In this document: piece by piece, positions 26,670 to 36,560 of the stretch
Layout: the number at the start of each line of letters is the position of its first letter
How positions within the stretch are numbered: position 1 is the stretch's first letter
DNA from: Sphingobacteriaceae bacterium GW460-11-11-14-LB5
GTDB lineage: Bacteria; Bacteroidota; Bacteroidia; Sphingobacteriales; Sphingobacteriaceae
DNA length: 64,000 nt
Direction: 5' to 3'
Assembly (NCBI GenBank): GCA_002151545.1
Contig: CP021237.1
Coordinates: 2,728,001 to 2,792,000 of the forward strand
Notes under the pieces: generated by a model
The model's input: the letters and a program-made list of their open reading frames with translations, nothing else
Databases searched by the model: none
Told to the model about the DNA's origin: nothing
Translations under genes and position numbers: made by a program

Positions 26670-29600
26670 TTAAAATTCGAGGTTTAGACCTAGTACATAT
26701 TGTTTACTCAAAGGATAACCCCCAGAGCTATCGCGACCAAGTGCCGTTACGGCCTCTGGATTAGGGCCAGAATAATTGGTTAAAAAGCCAAGGTTTTGTG
26801 CGGTAACATATACGTTAGCACGGTTGATTCCGAACTTGCTTGAAAAAGTCTTGTTTAAAGTATAATAAAGCTTAATGGAGTTCAGCTTAAAATAAGTTCC
26901 ATCTTCCTGGAAGAGTGTTTGCCCGTAACGGAATGGATCGATAATGGAAGCCCTGGTATAATCAAGCGGATTCGGATAAGTTCCGTTATTGCCTGCCCCG
27001 GTCCAATAGCTGTATTGCGATAAGGGCACTAAATTTCCAAGCGTTGTAGGATTATTAAAGTTTCTGAACTGTGCTGCTAATGCATTGTTCAATATGTCCC
27101 TTACCAGGGTAAATGATCCGTTTACTTCAACACTCCAGTTTTTATAGTTTAATAATGCGCCTATACCACCGGTAATTTGTGGCTGGGAGTTACCTGCAAC
27201 TACCCGATCATTCGCATCTAAAATATAATCTCCGTTTAAATCCGTGTAAATCGGATCGCCAGCCCTAAAATAGTTCCTGATGCCAGTACCACCCGTTCTG
27301 TAACGTTTACCAGTCATTGGGTCGAAAGGTACATCGGCAGTACTGTTATAAACCCCTTTGGTATTGTATAGGAAATTGGAAAGCGAGTTAATTCCCAGTC
27401 GGTAGTAAATGTCTTGCGCAAAATCCGGATCCAATGCAATCAATTGCCTTGCACCATCAGGTAGTGCTGCCAAAACTTCTTTATTGATGGCTAAGTTGGC
27501 ATAAACATTAAGTTTGAAAAGACTACTTGGGTTTAAGGGTCTGGAGTTTACCTGAAACTCCCAGCCATAATTCACATTACTGGTTTCTACCGTAGTTACA
27601 TTTGAGAAAGAGTTGATATTAGCAATTCCTTTTTCACGGAAAATGTTATCAACCTGTTTGTAATAGGTATCGAAACTGAAGTTTAATTTGTTTTTGAAAA
27701 TGCTAAAATCAAGTCCGGCATTTAAAGTCGTATTTTTAGTTGGCTCTAAGCTCAGGTTGGGTAAACGGCTCAGATCTATCACCACCGATTGGTTATTGCT
27801 GTAGGTACCGCCACCAAAATATCTTCCGTACACATCATAAATACTTCCGTTAGGCTGGATGTTACTACCATAACTTAAACGGATATCGCCATAATCCAAC
27901 CAGCGGTTTCCAGCTAAAAAGTTTTCTTTATCGAAATTCCATTTTACGGAAACAGATGGATTTTTTACATAACCGGCCAATGGCCCGTTGGTAGAAGTTC
28001 CATCCACACGGTAGTTGAAATCGATTACATATTTCTGTTTATAGTTATAAGAAAACTGACCTGCAAAACCTACTGATCTGAAATCGCTGAAATTATCTAA
28101 CGTTCCCCCTAAAGTTTGGTTGTAAGCCGGATTGTGGGTAATTGGCCCGCGGATAAAGCTGTTTACGGTACGATCGTTTAAAATGGCATCTGCTTTAAAA
28201 TTAGAGCTGTTGATTTCGGTAAAGGCAAAAACACTAAAATTGTGTGCAGGCTCATTGGCCTTATCATTTATGGTATACACATAACTCAAACTACTTCTGT
28301 TGTACAATTTGGTAGAACGGTCATTGTAGGAATAAAAATTAGCAAAACCGCCATTAAGCGAAGCTGGCACAAAATTATCCCTGGTACCGGTAATGTTTGT
28401 ATAGTTGATTACGGTACTCGCTTTAAAATTCTTTAATATTTCATAATCCAGCTGTACTACAGCAAAGGTGTTTAAGGTCTTGTTATCGTTATCGCTTTCT
28501 GTAGCCCCCTGTACCTGGTTTACCGACGAGTACAAAGATGGTGGCGGTAATAAAGAAGATGAACTCCCTCCTGTGGCCACCCCGGTATTAAAAATACCAT
28601 TACCACTTCCGGTTTGCTGTCGCTGCACCGAATTATTTAACTGACCTAAAATTTTAAACTTACGGCTGGGATTGTAAGTCATGGTGGTATTTAAAATATA
28701 CCTCGAATAGCCTGTATTTTGTTGTACACCATCTTCATCGTATAAACCTAAAGCAACCTTATAGTTAAAGGCCACATCTCCACCGGAAATGGATAAGTTG
28801 TGATTCTGGTTATAGGTTGGGCGGTAGAAATACGATTGCCAGTTGGTAGAGTTGTTATAATAAGCGTTTAAGCTATCAGAAAGGAAATCTACCGCATTAA
28901 TGGTACCCAATGCATGGTAGTAGGTAGAATCGTATTGCATAATCTGTCTTAACCTCATGTTACGTTCTTCTACCCCGCCAATTACCGCTCTTAACTGTGG
29001 TACAGTGCTTAAAAATGCAGAACCCTGATAGCGCACTACCGGCACTTTAGAACTACCTCTTTTAGTGGTGATTAAAATTACCCCATAAGCACCACGCGAA
29101 CCATATAATGCGGTTGCCGCAGCATCTTTTAGTAACTGGATCTCTTCAATATCTTCAGCCGGAATCTGTGAGGCAGGCGAAGTACCCGGGCCCGCTTGCT
29201 GGAAACCGTAAGAGAATGTGGCGTTATCATCAACCGGCACCCCATCGATTACATACAAAGGAGATGTTGGCGTTAAGTATGCACTGTTACCCGATCCGCT
29301 AACGTTGATATTGGATAAACCACGTACCTGAACTGAGCCCCTGAAACCAGGTGCACCTGTATTATTCTGAATGTTTAAACCGGCTACCTTACCTTGTAGC
29401 AGCGAAATGGCATCGCCTGCTGGCTGGCCCTGAATTTCACTGCCAGAAATTTTCACGATTGATCCGGTAGATAATGTTCTGGTTTTGGTTACATAACCTG
29501 CAGAAACCACTTCAACTGTTTTTAAGGTACTGTTTAATGGCTCTAAAGTAATGTTGATATTGCGTCTGTTGTTTACTTTAACTGTAATGGGCGCCATCCC

Positions 29601-29879
29601 AACATAACTGAATTTCAGTTCGGCATTTCCGGCTACCGTTACCCTAAAATTTCCATCGTTATCGGTTTGTCCGATAACCTGGTTGCTAGCAACGAGTATA
29701 ATGGTTACACCCGGAATTGTTTCTTTTTTTACTGAGCTGGCATCAATTACTTTACCAGTAACCGCAATTTTTTCCTGTGCGTGGACCTGGTTAAATAAAC
29801 CCATCAGCAGCACCATTACGATTGCATAAAAATATCTCATCATGAATATATTTTGCTTAGTTTTTAATCCTGTCTCCAT
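26670..29879 (-). CDS. SusC/RagA TonB-dependent transporter, unit 2
   Basis: The 1069-residue outer-membrane receptor imports oligomers together with its SusD partner. The most likely signal peptide begins at methionine 13 or 14 (MRYFYAIVMVLLMGLFNQVHAQ); the ATG at 29879 overlaps the stop of the upstream DUF5007 gene as TAATG, so the first 12 residues may be a by-product of coupling. Residues 35-115 form the carboxypeptidase-regulatory-like domain (VTGKVIDASS..TIPGVTIILV), then the plug with LLQGKVAGLNIQNNTGAPG and ALYGSRGAYGVILITTKRG, then the beta barrel ending in VLGLNLEF. Confidence 0.95.
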   Translation of the reverse strand: METGLKTKQNIFMMRYFYAIVMVLLMGLFNQVHAQEKIAVTGKVIDASSVKKETIPGVTIILVASNQVIGQTDNDGNFRVTVAGNAELKFSYVGMAPITVKVNNRRNINITLEPLNSTLKTVEVVSAGYVTKTRTLSTGSIVKISGSEIQGQPAGDAISLLQGKVAGLNIQNNTGAPGFRGSVQVRGLSNINVSGSGNSAYLTPTSPLYVIDGVPVDDNATFSYGFQQAGPGTSPASQIPAEDIEEIQLLKDAAATALYGSRGAYGVILITTKRGSSKVPVVRYQGSAFLSTVPQLRAVIGGVEERNMRLRQIMQYDSTYYHALGTINAVDFLSDSLNAYYNNSTNWQSYFYRPTYNQNHNLSISGGDVAFNYKVALGLYDEDGVQQNTGYSRYILNTTMTYNPSRKFKILGQLNNSVQRQQTGSGNGIFNTGVATGGSSSSLLPPPSLYSSVNQVQGATESDNDNKTLNTFAVVQLDYEILKNFKASTVINYTNITGTRDNFVPASLNGGFANFYSYNDRSTKLYNRSSLSYVYTINDKANEPAHNFSVFAFTEINSSNFKADAILNDRTVNSFIRGPITHNPAYNQTLGGTLDNFSDFRSVGFAGQFSYNYKQKYVIDFNYRVDGTSTNGPLAGYVKNPSVSVKWNFDKENFLAGNRWLDYGDIRLSYGSNIQPNGSIYDVYGRYFGGGTYSNNQSVVIDLSRLPNLSLEPTKNTTLNAGLDFSIFKNKLNFSFDTYYKQVDNIFREKGIANINSFSNVTTVETSNVNYGWEFQVNSRPLNPSSLFKLNVYANLAINKEVLAALPDGARQLIALDPDFAQDIYYRLGINSLSNFLYNTKGVYNSTADVPFDPMTGKRYRTGGTGIRNYFRAGDPIYTDLNGDYILDANDRVVAGNSQPQITGGIGALLNYKNWSVEVNGSFTLVRDILNNALAAQFRNFNNPTTLGNLVPLSQYSYWTGAGNNGTYPNPLDYTRASIIDPFRYGQTLFQEDGTYFKLNSIKLYYTLNKTFSSKFGINRANVYVTAQNLGFLTNYSGPNPEAVTALGRDSSGGYPLSKQYVLGLNLEF

Positions 29880-30910
29880 TAGTCGTTAACAAATTTTGGT
29901 TTCTCGGTTTTAAACCAGAAGATGATCTCCCAGTCGCCCTTTTCGTAAATATTATAGTTTAACCCTATGATTGATTTTTGTAATATATTGCCAAAACCAA
30001 TGCGCTCGAACCTGAATAAAGAGCTCGCCTGTGCGCCCGAACTTGTGGTGTACCGGGTTGGATAATCGTTTAAAGGGATAGGATAAGCCACCTGATAGGT
30101 CACTTTCTCGGATGTTTTGACCATGTTAAAACCATGTACAACGTTTTCCCATTGTGTGGTGGCAAATTTATTGGGATCGATGGTACGGAAAAGTGTATCG
30201 ACAAATTTGAAAGAAATGGTATTTCCAGGACCTCCTGTAACTTTATTAAACAATACCTGTACATCTGAGCTACCCAAAAAACGGTTGGTGCGCTCGCCAC
30301 GGATATTGCTGATTACCGATGGATTAACAGAGGTTCTTACCTCCTGTCCGGTAACTGCATCAAAATTCGACGGCTCGTAAGGTCTTTCTCTGAAAGGTCT
30401 CAACCTCATTTTCTGAAAATATCTTTTACCGCCTGAATTAGACATTTCTACATCGAATACATAACCCGAATCTGGTTGCGATTTTACAAAATCTGATTTA
30501 GCAGCATCCCACATCAAAAACTGACCTGAATGTTCTCTGATTTCGAAAAGTTTATGGTTTTCTATCCCTCTTTTAGCTTCTATTTCTGCAAGTGATTTTT
30601 CATTACCATCATAAGCTTGTTTCCAGATTTTAACCGGAAAATAATCGTTCAGTTCAGGAGCAGATTCGCCGTTGAACCTCCTCATGTTCACAATTTTAAA
30701 ATTTAAGGGTAAGGATGATGTGCCCGCGTTAAAGTTTCCGCTAAACAAATTATTACGGCCTAAAACCGGCTCGTATACCGTTTTGGTAAACTGCGTATCT
30801 TTACTGAGCGAGAGTGCATCATCTGGCAGGTTTTTTCTGCAGCCTGCTATCACTATTACCAACAGCAATAACAGATAAAATAACTTTGATTTATATATAA
30901 CTAATTTCAT
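29879..30910 (-). CDS. DUF5007-type lipoprotein
   Basis: The 343-residue lipoprotein (lipobox IAGC, C24) resembles the DUF5007 group found in SusCD operons of Sphingobacteriaceae. The central part (70-200) is beta-rich with NFKIVNMRRFNGESAPELND, and the end has WEIIFWFKTEKPKFVND. No catalytic motif is seen, so a surface-binding role is inferred. It follows the first fasciclin gene after 4 bases and overlaps the second susC gene by one base, which ties the two SusCD units into a single transcript. Confidence 0.75.
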   Translation of the reverse strand: MKLVIYKSKLFYLLLLLVIVIAGCRKNLPDDALSLSKDTQFTKTVYEPVLGRNNLFSGNFNAGTSSLPLNFKIVNMRRFNGESAPELNDYFPVKIWKQAYDGNEKSLAEIEAKRGIENHKLFEIREHSGQFLMWDAAKSDFVKSQPDSGYVFDVEMSNSGGKRYFQKMRLRPFRERPYEPSNFDAVTGQEVRTSVNPSVISNIRGERTNRFLGSSDVQVLFNKVTGGPGNTISFKFVDTLFRTIDPNKFATTQWENVVHGFNMVKTSEKVTYQVAYPIPLNDYPTRYTTSSGAQASSLFRFERIGFGNILQKSIIGLNYNIYEKGDWEIIFWFKTEKPKFVND

Positions 30911-30914
30911 TGCG

Positions 30915-31583
30915 TTATTTGTTTAATTTGGTGGTAAAATCGCCAAAGCCAAAAATGTGTGTTGGGCTTAAAATATTAATGATACCGTTACTGGTTTTGA
31001 TATTTACAGCATTCGTTACGCTTCTTTGCCAGTTGGTTTTTACGGTCAGATTTTTCGGATCGGAGAAAGTAACCGTTACCGGACCGCCGCCCTGATAACC
31101 AGATGCATTTTGCTTTTGATATTGAATATGCATCTGATAGTTAAATTTGATTGAACTTGCATAAGAACCATCAAGGAAAGGCTTGTAAAAATCAGTCGTG
31201 TTCCTACCGGTGATGATATACTTATCCATCATGATCTCTAATTCGGTCAGATCAGCATTCTCTAAGGTTACCGGAGTTTTATTCTGTTCGGTTCTAAGCT
31301 GGTTAAGCTCATAAAGGGCAGCTGCAAAATTATCGTTGGTCGGTGCAAAAAGCGTCACCTTGCTCTCTGTAAGTGCTGTTTTTAAAGCAGTTGTTCTGTT
31401 CAATACCACCAACAGCGAACTAAATGTAGCGGGCTGGGTTTCGAGATATTGAATCACATTGCCATTAAACTCCGTTACCTCATTCTCATAATCGCGGTAT
31501 GGCGAATCTTTTTTACACGACGACCAAATCAGGCAGGTCATCGCCACTATTAACAAGTGTTTTATTTTGATATTTAATTTCAT
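30915..31583 (-). CDS. Fasciclin-domain lipoprotein of the first SusCD unit
   Basis: A 222-residue lipoprotein with the signal end IWSSCKK (C23). Fasciclin features are VIQYLETQPATFSSLLVVL, SKVTLFAPTNDNFAAALYEL and a terminal SNGIINILSPTHIFG. Compared with the fasciclin protein of unit 2, it is shorter but has the same layout, which suggests one ancestral susC-susD-fasciclin unit that was duplicated. Confidence 0.88.
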   Translation of the reverse strand: MKLNIKIKHLLIVAMTCLIWSSCKKDSPYRDYENEVTEFNGNVIQYLETQPATFSSLLVVLNRTTALKTALTESKVTLFAPTNDNFAAALYELNQLRTEQNKTPVTLENADLTELEIMMDKYIITGRNTTDFYKPFLDGSYASSIKFNYQMHIQYQKQNASGYQGGGPVTVTFSDPKNLTVKTNWQRSVTNAVNIKTSNGIINILSPTHIFGFGDFTTKLNK

Positions 31584-31595
31584 TGATATGCTAGA

Positions 31596-33221
31596 TTATT
31601 GCCAGAAATTATTTTGTGTAATGCCTGGGTTGGCATTGATTACATCCTGCGAAACCGGCCAGTAAATGGCACCTGCGCTTTCGGCCTGTGCAAAAGTTAA
31701 AGGCTGTCCGTTCTTGGTAATGAAAGTTCCATTGGTTCGCTTAATCCTGTTGTAACGGACTAAATCGTACCATCTCCAGCCCTCTCCCATCAGCTCTCTT
31801 CTTCTTTCAGCAAAAATTTCGTTAATTAAATCTTTAGTGGAACCATCAGGAAACGGAATGTAACCTCTTAATGCTGCAGCTTTGTTTAGCGCGACAATTG
31901 CATTATCTCTCTGGCCCATTACGGCTAGTGCTTCTGCTCTTAACAGAGTGATTTCTTCTAATCTTGTAAATAATACTGCTGAAGAAAATACGGCGTAATC
32001 GCTGGTATTCGCCACCGCCTCAATGATCTTCACTTTACTGAACATCGGGCGCTGCGTACCATACTGCGTAAAATAATTTTCTCTGTATAAGCCCGTTTGT
32101 GGATCAACACTAAACCTCAGATCTAATGGGTTTGTGAAAATTTTGCGAATACTATCTTTAGGGACATAAATCTCCGGTTGTGCCTTAGGTACAAATGGTG
32201 CAGCTAAGGTTAACTGCTCAATATGCCCGTTGGCCGATGAATAGCCATAGCCATACTCAAAAGAGTAACCAACTAACTGGGTGGCACGTTTATAGGCAAA
32301 TGGATTAACCTGCTGCGTTTCATTGGTACGCACATTTAGCGTAAGTTCATTAATCGTCAGGTATCTGCAATTGTAATCGGTAACCCCTGGTTCTACCAGC
32401 TGTGTGTAATTATCCAATACAAACTTGGTATAGATATCTGTTTCCAGGTAATTTTGCTGCCAGGCGGTAACATGTGCCAACAAGCAATAAACCGAAATTC
32501 GGGTCATTAATGTACCATACCAATTTGGATCGGTGCTTACCGTTAGGCCATAGTAGGCACCCGGAAGAATTACGTCAGTACCGCCATATCTAAAAGGTAC
32601 AACCTGTGCAGCAGCCAGTAATTCTGATTTACAAAACGATAATACTCTTTCTTTAGAAGCTCTCGGGGCTTTAATAAAATCACCATCATGAGTAGTGGTC
32701 AGCAATGGCACATCGCCCCAGATCCGTACCATATAGAAATAAGCAAAAGCACGTAAAGCTCTTGCCTGGGCAATATCTACATTGTTATTTGCCAGAGTGT
32801 ATCTGTTGTCAGATTTCACAATTTGCGATGAACGCTCTATAAATATCGTTGTGGCATTTACTACGGCGTAAAATCTTCTCCAGTTGGTTAGGCTATTAAT
32901 TACAGGATAAGAAGCGTTCAATCTCCCTTCTACAATGGCCTGCAAATCTGCACGGTTGGTTGATGCGAAATCGCCATTTCTTAAATCGCCCATTAACCAG
33001 TGGCCGTTATCTGAGGCCAATGCATTCCGCATTAAGGCATACATGCCGATTAAATTGGCCTTGGCATCATCAATGGTTTTCCACGAATCTGTTTCTTTCT
33101 GCAACCTGGTAGATTGTGTGTCATCAATCTTTTTGCATGCACCACCAAGCAATACCAGGATCAGCGTAAAAGCAATCACACTTTTGTGGTAAATGCTGTT
33201 ATGTTTTAAATTAAATGTCAT
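31596..33221 (-). CDS. RagB/SusD-family surface glycan-binding lipoprotein, unit 1
   Basis: The 541-residue lipoprotein (lipobox LGGAC, C29) shows the SusD features DSWKTIDDAKANLIGMYALM, ARALRAFAYFYMVRIWGDVPLL, a C-terminal ERRRELMGEGWRWYDLVRYN and WPVSQDVINANPGITQNNFW. It is paired with the SusC gene 16 bases upstream. Sequence similarity to the unit-2 SusD is low by eye, so the two pairs probably bind different parts of a ligand or different ligands. Confidence 0.95.
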   Translation of the reverse strand: MTFNLKHNSIYHKSVIAFTLILVLLGGACKKIDDTQSTRLQKETDSWKTIDDAKANLIGMYALMRNALASDNGHWLMGDLRNGDFASTNRADLQAIVEGRLNASYPVINSLTNWRRFYAVVNATTIFIERSSQIVKSDNRYTLANNNVDIAQARALRAFAYFYMVRIWGDVPLLTTTHDGDFIKAPRASKERVLSFCKSELLAAAQVVPFRYGGTDVILPGAYYGLTVSTDPNWYGTLMTRISVYCLLAHVTAWQQNYLETDIYTKFVLDNYTQLVEPGVTDYNCRYLTINELTLNVRTNETQQVNPFAYKRATQLVGYSFEYGYGYSSANGHIEQLTLAAPFVPKAQPEIYVPKDSIRKIFTNPLDLRFSVDPQTGLYRENYFTQYGTQRPMFSKVKIIEAVANTSDYAVFSSAVLFTRLEEITLLRAEALAVMGQRDNAIVALNKAAALRGYIPFPDGSTKDLINEIFAERRRELMGEGWRWYDLVRYNRIKRTNGTFITKNGQPLTFAQAESAGAIYWPVSQDVINANPGITQNNFWQ

Positions 33222-33237
33222 GATTTCTTACTATCGA

Positions 33238-36207
33238 TTATAAATCAAGTTTAAAGCCCAATACAAATGTTTTAGGGATCGTGATATTTGCACCATCGTA
33301 CATCCCGTTATAGTTTACCAGCTCCGGATCTACTCCCGAAAAATTGGTAAGGGTAAGCAGGTTTGTTCCGGTGGCATATAAGTAAGCCCGTTTAATTGTA
33401 GATTTCTTTTTAAGCATACCGCTAAAATCATAGCCAATGGTTACCGATCTCAGTTTAGCATAGGAGGCATTTTCTAAGAACAGGTCCTGATCTTCACGAT
33501 AAGGCACTACAGAACTGAAAGGATTATAAATCGGGTAGCTTTTAGCATTATCGAATGATTGCCATGCGGTAATTTCTCTAACTGAATTAATGTTATTTGC
33601 AGACTCACGATTAATAAAATCGTAACGGGCGGCATCATACTGGTTTATTGCTTTTTGTCCAAGCGCAAAAAACACATTGAAATTAACATCGATTTTTTTG
33701 TAACTGAAAGTGTTGTTCCAGCCACCAATAACTTTTGGCAACCGATCACCGGTAATTACTTTATCATTTATATCAATGCGGTAATCATTATTATAATCAA
33801 CCCATCTCGGATCACCTGCTTTTAAAGTAATACCGTTAAAGGTCATTTTCTGACCAGTTGCCGGATTGGTAGGCACCTCCGCATCGGTATTGTAGATGCC
33901 ACTGTTGGTGTACAACCAATAGGCACTGGATGATGCCCCAACTTTTAACTTATTGTTCTGATAAATCAGCTCCTCTAAACCATTAGGTAATGCGCCAATT
34001 TTGTTTTTATTGTAATTGATGTTAAAACCTGTTGACCAGCTAAGGCCATTTTTATTTTGTACAGGTGTACCATTAATTAAGAGTTCGGCGCCACGGTTAT
34101 TGATGGTTAAACCTGATTTATACTCGGTAATATAACCTAACTCCTGTGGTACCGGTAAGTTAATCACCTGCCTTTTATCATCACGGTTGTATACGCTGAC
34201 AGCAGCACTTAACCTCCCTTTTAACATGGTAGCAGAAAGGGTAAGGTTGGTCCTGTCAGAAATTGGTAAAGGAATATTGTAACCTACATAACCTGTTCCA
34301 TATGGACGGGCAACGCCGATAAAGGTACCGTAACCTGGCAAGGTAGGTTCATCTGCCCAGCCATTAACAGTTGTATATTGCGGACCTGCGGCAAAACGGT
34401 CATCAACAAACGGACGCACGGTACGACCCCATCCGGCATTCAGATCAAGGGCATTGAAGAAAGTGTTCTTTGATAAAAACTGATTTTTAATGCTCCAGGT
34501 ACCACTAAATGAGGGTGCAAATAACCAGCGGCTATCTGGCTGTCCGTTCGATGAACCATCGCGGCGCAAAATGGCATCAAAACTAAAAAGGTTTTTATAT
34601 TTATATTCTCCACTTGCATAAAGCGAGAACAAACTACTGCGCTCTTTGTCTAAAAACCTGAAAACATAAAAATCCCCGTAAGCATTTAAATAATCGCCTG
34701 CGTTTGAGTTACCGTTAACCTGAATAATTTTAATAAAATCATTTGGCCCATTATAACCTCTGGCGTAATTATATTTATAGGTATCAGATTGAAATGTTTG
34801 TCCAACATCAACCTTTAACTGATGATTAGTGCTGCCTAAATCGAATTGATAAGCAGCATGGTTATCGAGTATTAACCTTTGGTTGTAACCAAAATAATTA
34901 GATACATAACTGATTCCCGCCAATAGTGTTGAAGGTAAAAAAACATCTCTGATGCCTTCAGTATAGTCGCCAAGCAAGGAGGTTGTTAAGGTTAAGCGCT
35001 TAAGTTTTGCATTTAAAATAAGGTTACCATTTATCCCGGTGGTTCTATTCAGATCGGTACTGCCATCTACGATGTTCAGGTAAGCACCGTAGCTATCAGA
35101 ATTAGGTGATAGCGGATTAGATAAATCGGGAATATACTGTGTTTCGGCAAAACGGTCGCGTAAACTGCGATTGCGGTTACGGTCTAACCTGATTGCGTTT
35201 ATGGCACTCGATACCGTTAACCATTTAAATGGCGCCATATTGATCCCAACTGATAAATTATAACGGCCAAGTTTAGTATTATCGGCATTCCCGGCATCTT
35301 GAGTTGCCGCACCGTAAAACCTAAAATTAGCGCGTTCAGAACCACCGGTAATCCCCAGGTTAGCATTATAAGTGGGTGATGTTTGATAATATTGTTTGTC
35401 CCAGTTTGATGGCCCGAAATAATCCAGATTAGTAGAATCCCTTAAATAGCTGGCATAGGTATTGTAATTTGCTGTGCTCGCATATTTCTGATAGAAGGGC
35501 CTTCTGAAGTTATTATCATAAACACCATTGGTGGGTGCTATGGCCGGAGGGGTTACATAACCGTAATACGAATTAAAACTAATATCGCGGTTACCACTCC
35601 TTGCTCCTTTTGTGGTAATATAAATGGCACCATTTGCAGCATTCGGACCAAGTTTAGCCAATTCATATGGATCTTTAATCACCACAATCGACGTAATATT
35701 ATCGATGTTAATCTGAGATAAAAGGTTATTCGCCGGGCCGATACGGGTATAATCATATTTTTGCACATCGTATGCAAAGGGATGATCCTGTGCAAGCGGC
35801 ACACCATTTAAATAAACAGCTGGCTGTAATGCATACCTATCTTTTTTACTGAATAATAATGATGATGGTCCCTGAACGATCATACTTTGTTCGGTTCCGG
35901 GCTCACCAGATGTTTCCTGTACATAAACACCAGCCAAATTGCCCTTTACCATTTGTTGCAAGGAAAGGTTTGGAACATTTTTCGACCTCGCTACATCAAG
36001 GGTATCCTTTAGTTTATTGAACCTGAGGAGGGATTTCATCATCTCTCCTATGGTATCCAGTTGTTTGGTTTTCTTTGTGGTATCCTGCTGTTGAATCAGG
36101 TAACGATTACCCATAACAGTCTCCCTGGCTGGGCTGGCAAAAGCCATAGAAATTCCAAAAACAGATAAAAACAAGACACCTATAGTGCTTGTAGAAATTT
36201 TAACCAT
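33238..36207 (-). CDS. SusC-family TonB-dependent transporter without the N-terminal regulatory domain, unit 1
   Basis: The first gene of the operon encodes 989 residues: a signal peptide (ending SMAFASPA), then a charged helical stretch (about 40-75) in place of the carboxypeptidase-regulatory-like domain. The plug follows with MVKGNLAGVYVQETSGEPG, INIDNITSIVVIKDPYELAK and NAANGAIYITTKGARSG, and the barrel ends VLGFKLDL. It should take up an oligomer with the SusD of 31596-33221. The ATG follows an A-rich stretch in place of a strong Shine-Dalgarno site, as is usual in Bacteroidota. Confidence 0.93.
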   Translation of the reverse strand: MVKISTSTIGVLFLSVFGISMAFASPARETVMGNRYLIQQQDTTKKTKQLDTIGEMMKSLLRFNKLKDTLDVARSKNVPNLSLQQMVKGNLAGVYVQETSGEPGTEQSMIVQGPSSLLFSKKDRYALQPAVYLNGVPLAQDHPFAYDVQKYDYTRIGPANNLLSQINIDNITSIVVIKDPYELAKLGPNAANGAIYITTKGARSGNRDISFNSYYGYVTPPAIAPTNGVYDNNFRRPFYQKYASTANYNTYASYLRDSTNLDYFGPSNWDKQYYQTSPTYNANLGITGGSERANFRFYGAATQDAGNADNTKLGRYNLSVGINMAPFKWLTVSSAINAIRLDRNRNRSLRDRFAETQYIPDLSNPLSPNSDSYGAYLNIVDGSTDLNRTTGINGNLILNAKLKRLTLTTSLLGDYTEGIRDVFLPSTLLAGISYVSNYFGYNQRLILDNHAAYQFDLGSTNHQLKVDVGQTFQSDTYKYNYARGYNGPNDFIKIIQVNGNSNAGDYLNAYGDFYVFRFLDKERSSLFSLYASGEYKYKNLFSFDAILRRDGSSNGQPDSRWLFAPSFSGTWSIKNQFLSKNTFFNALDLNAGWGRTVRPFVDDRFAAGPQYTTVNGWADEPTLPGYGTFIGVARPYGTGYVGYNIPLPISDRTNLTLSATMLKGRLSAAVSVYNRDDKRQVINLPVPQELGYITEYKSGLTINNRGAELLINGTPVQNKNGLSWSTGFNINYNKNKIGALPNGLEELIYQNNKLKVGASSSAYWLYTNSGIYNTDAEVPTNPATGQKMTFNGITLKAGDPRWVDYNNDYRIDINDKVITGDRLPKVIGGWNNTFSYKKIDVNFNVFFALGQKAINQYDAARYDFINRESANNINSVREITAWQSFDNAKSYPIYNPFSSVVPYREDQDLFLENASYAKLRSVTIGYDFSGMLKKKSTIKRAYLYATGTNLLTLTNFSGVDPELVNYNGMYDGANITIPKTFVLGFKLDL

Positions 36208-36312
36208 TTTAAATAAAATTTAGTATTAAAAATTTTGATTGTGTAGATTAAGACCGGCGGTTAATTGCCGGGATTTTGTAATGCCATAATCTCCCGTCTG
36301 TTTAATGTTTCA

Positions 36313-36414
36313 CTAAGAAAGGCGCTCGTTTATCATTAATATCCGGCCTACAACTTTTGCATTGCTTAACTGAACATTTGTGAATGACATTTTGGAAAAG
36401 TAAATTTTAATCAT
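36313..36414 (-). other. Possible 33-codon leader frame before the first susC gene
   Basis: An ATG at 36414 opens a 33-codon frame ending in TAG at 36313, about 105 bases before the susC start and inside the predicted leader. The predicted peptide begins MIKIYFSKMSFTNVQLSNAK. There is no strong ribosome site and the frame may be chance. If conserved it could be a regulatory leader peptide. Confidence 0.25.
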
Positions 36415-36530
36415 AGTTTTTTTGTTATGGGTTTGTTTTGGTTGTTTGTTGGGATGTGTTGTCGGTTACAGCTGTGGCTCAAAAAAAAGAGGTGGTTCGG
36501 TTCTTACCGGCACTCTTAAATAGCAAATAA

Positions 36531-36560
36531 ATACTAAACAAAGTTAATTTATACTAAACA
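36531..36560 (-). promoter_or_regulatory. Putative promoter/operator of the 11-gene operon with 20-bp-spaced direct repeats
   Basis: The word ATACTAAACA occurs at 36531-36540 and again at 36551-36560, exactly 20 bases apart, so both face the same side of the helix. Between and partly overlapping them, 36539-36546 reads TAACTTTG on the minus strand, a match to the -7 box TAnnTTTG. A transcript from here would carry a leader of about 320 bases. A clear -33 TTTG is missing, which fits activator dependence. Confidence 0.5.
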
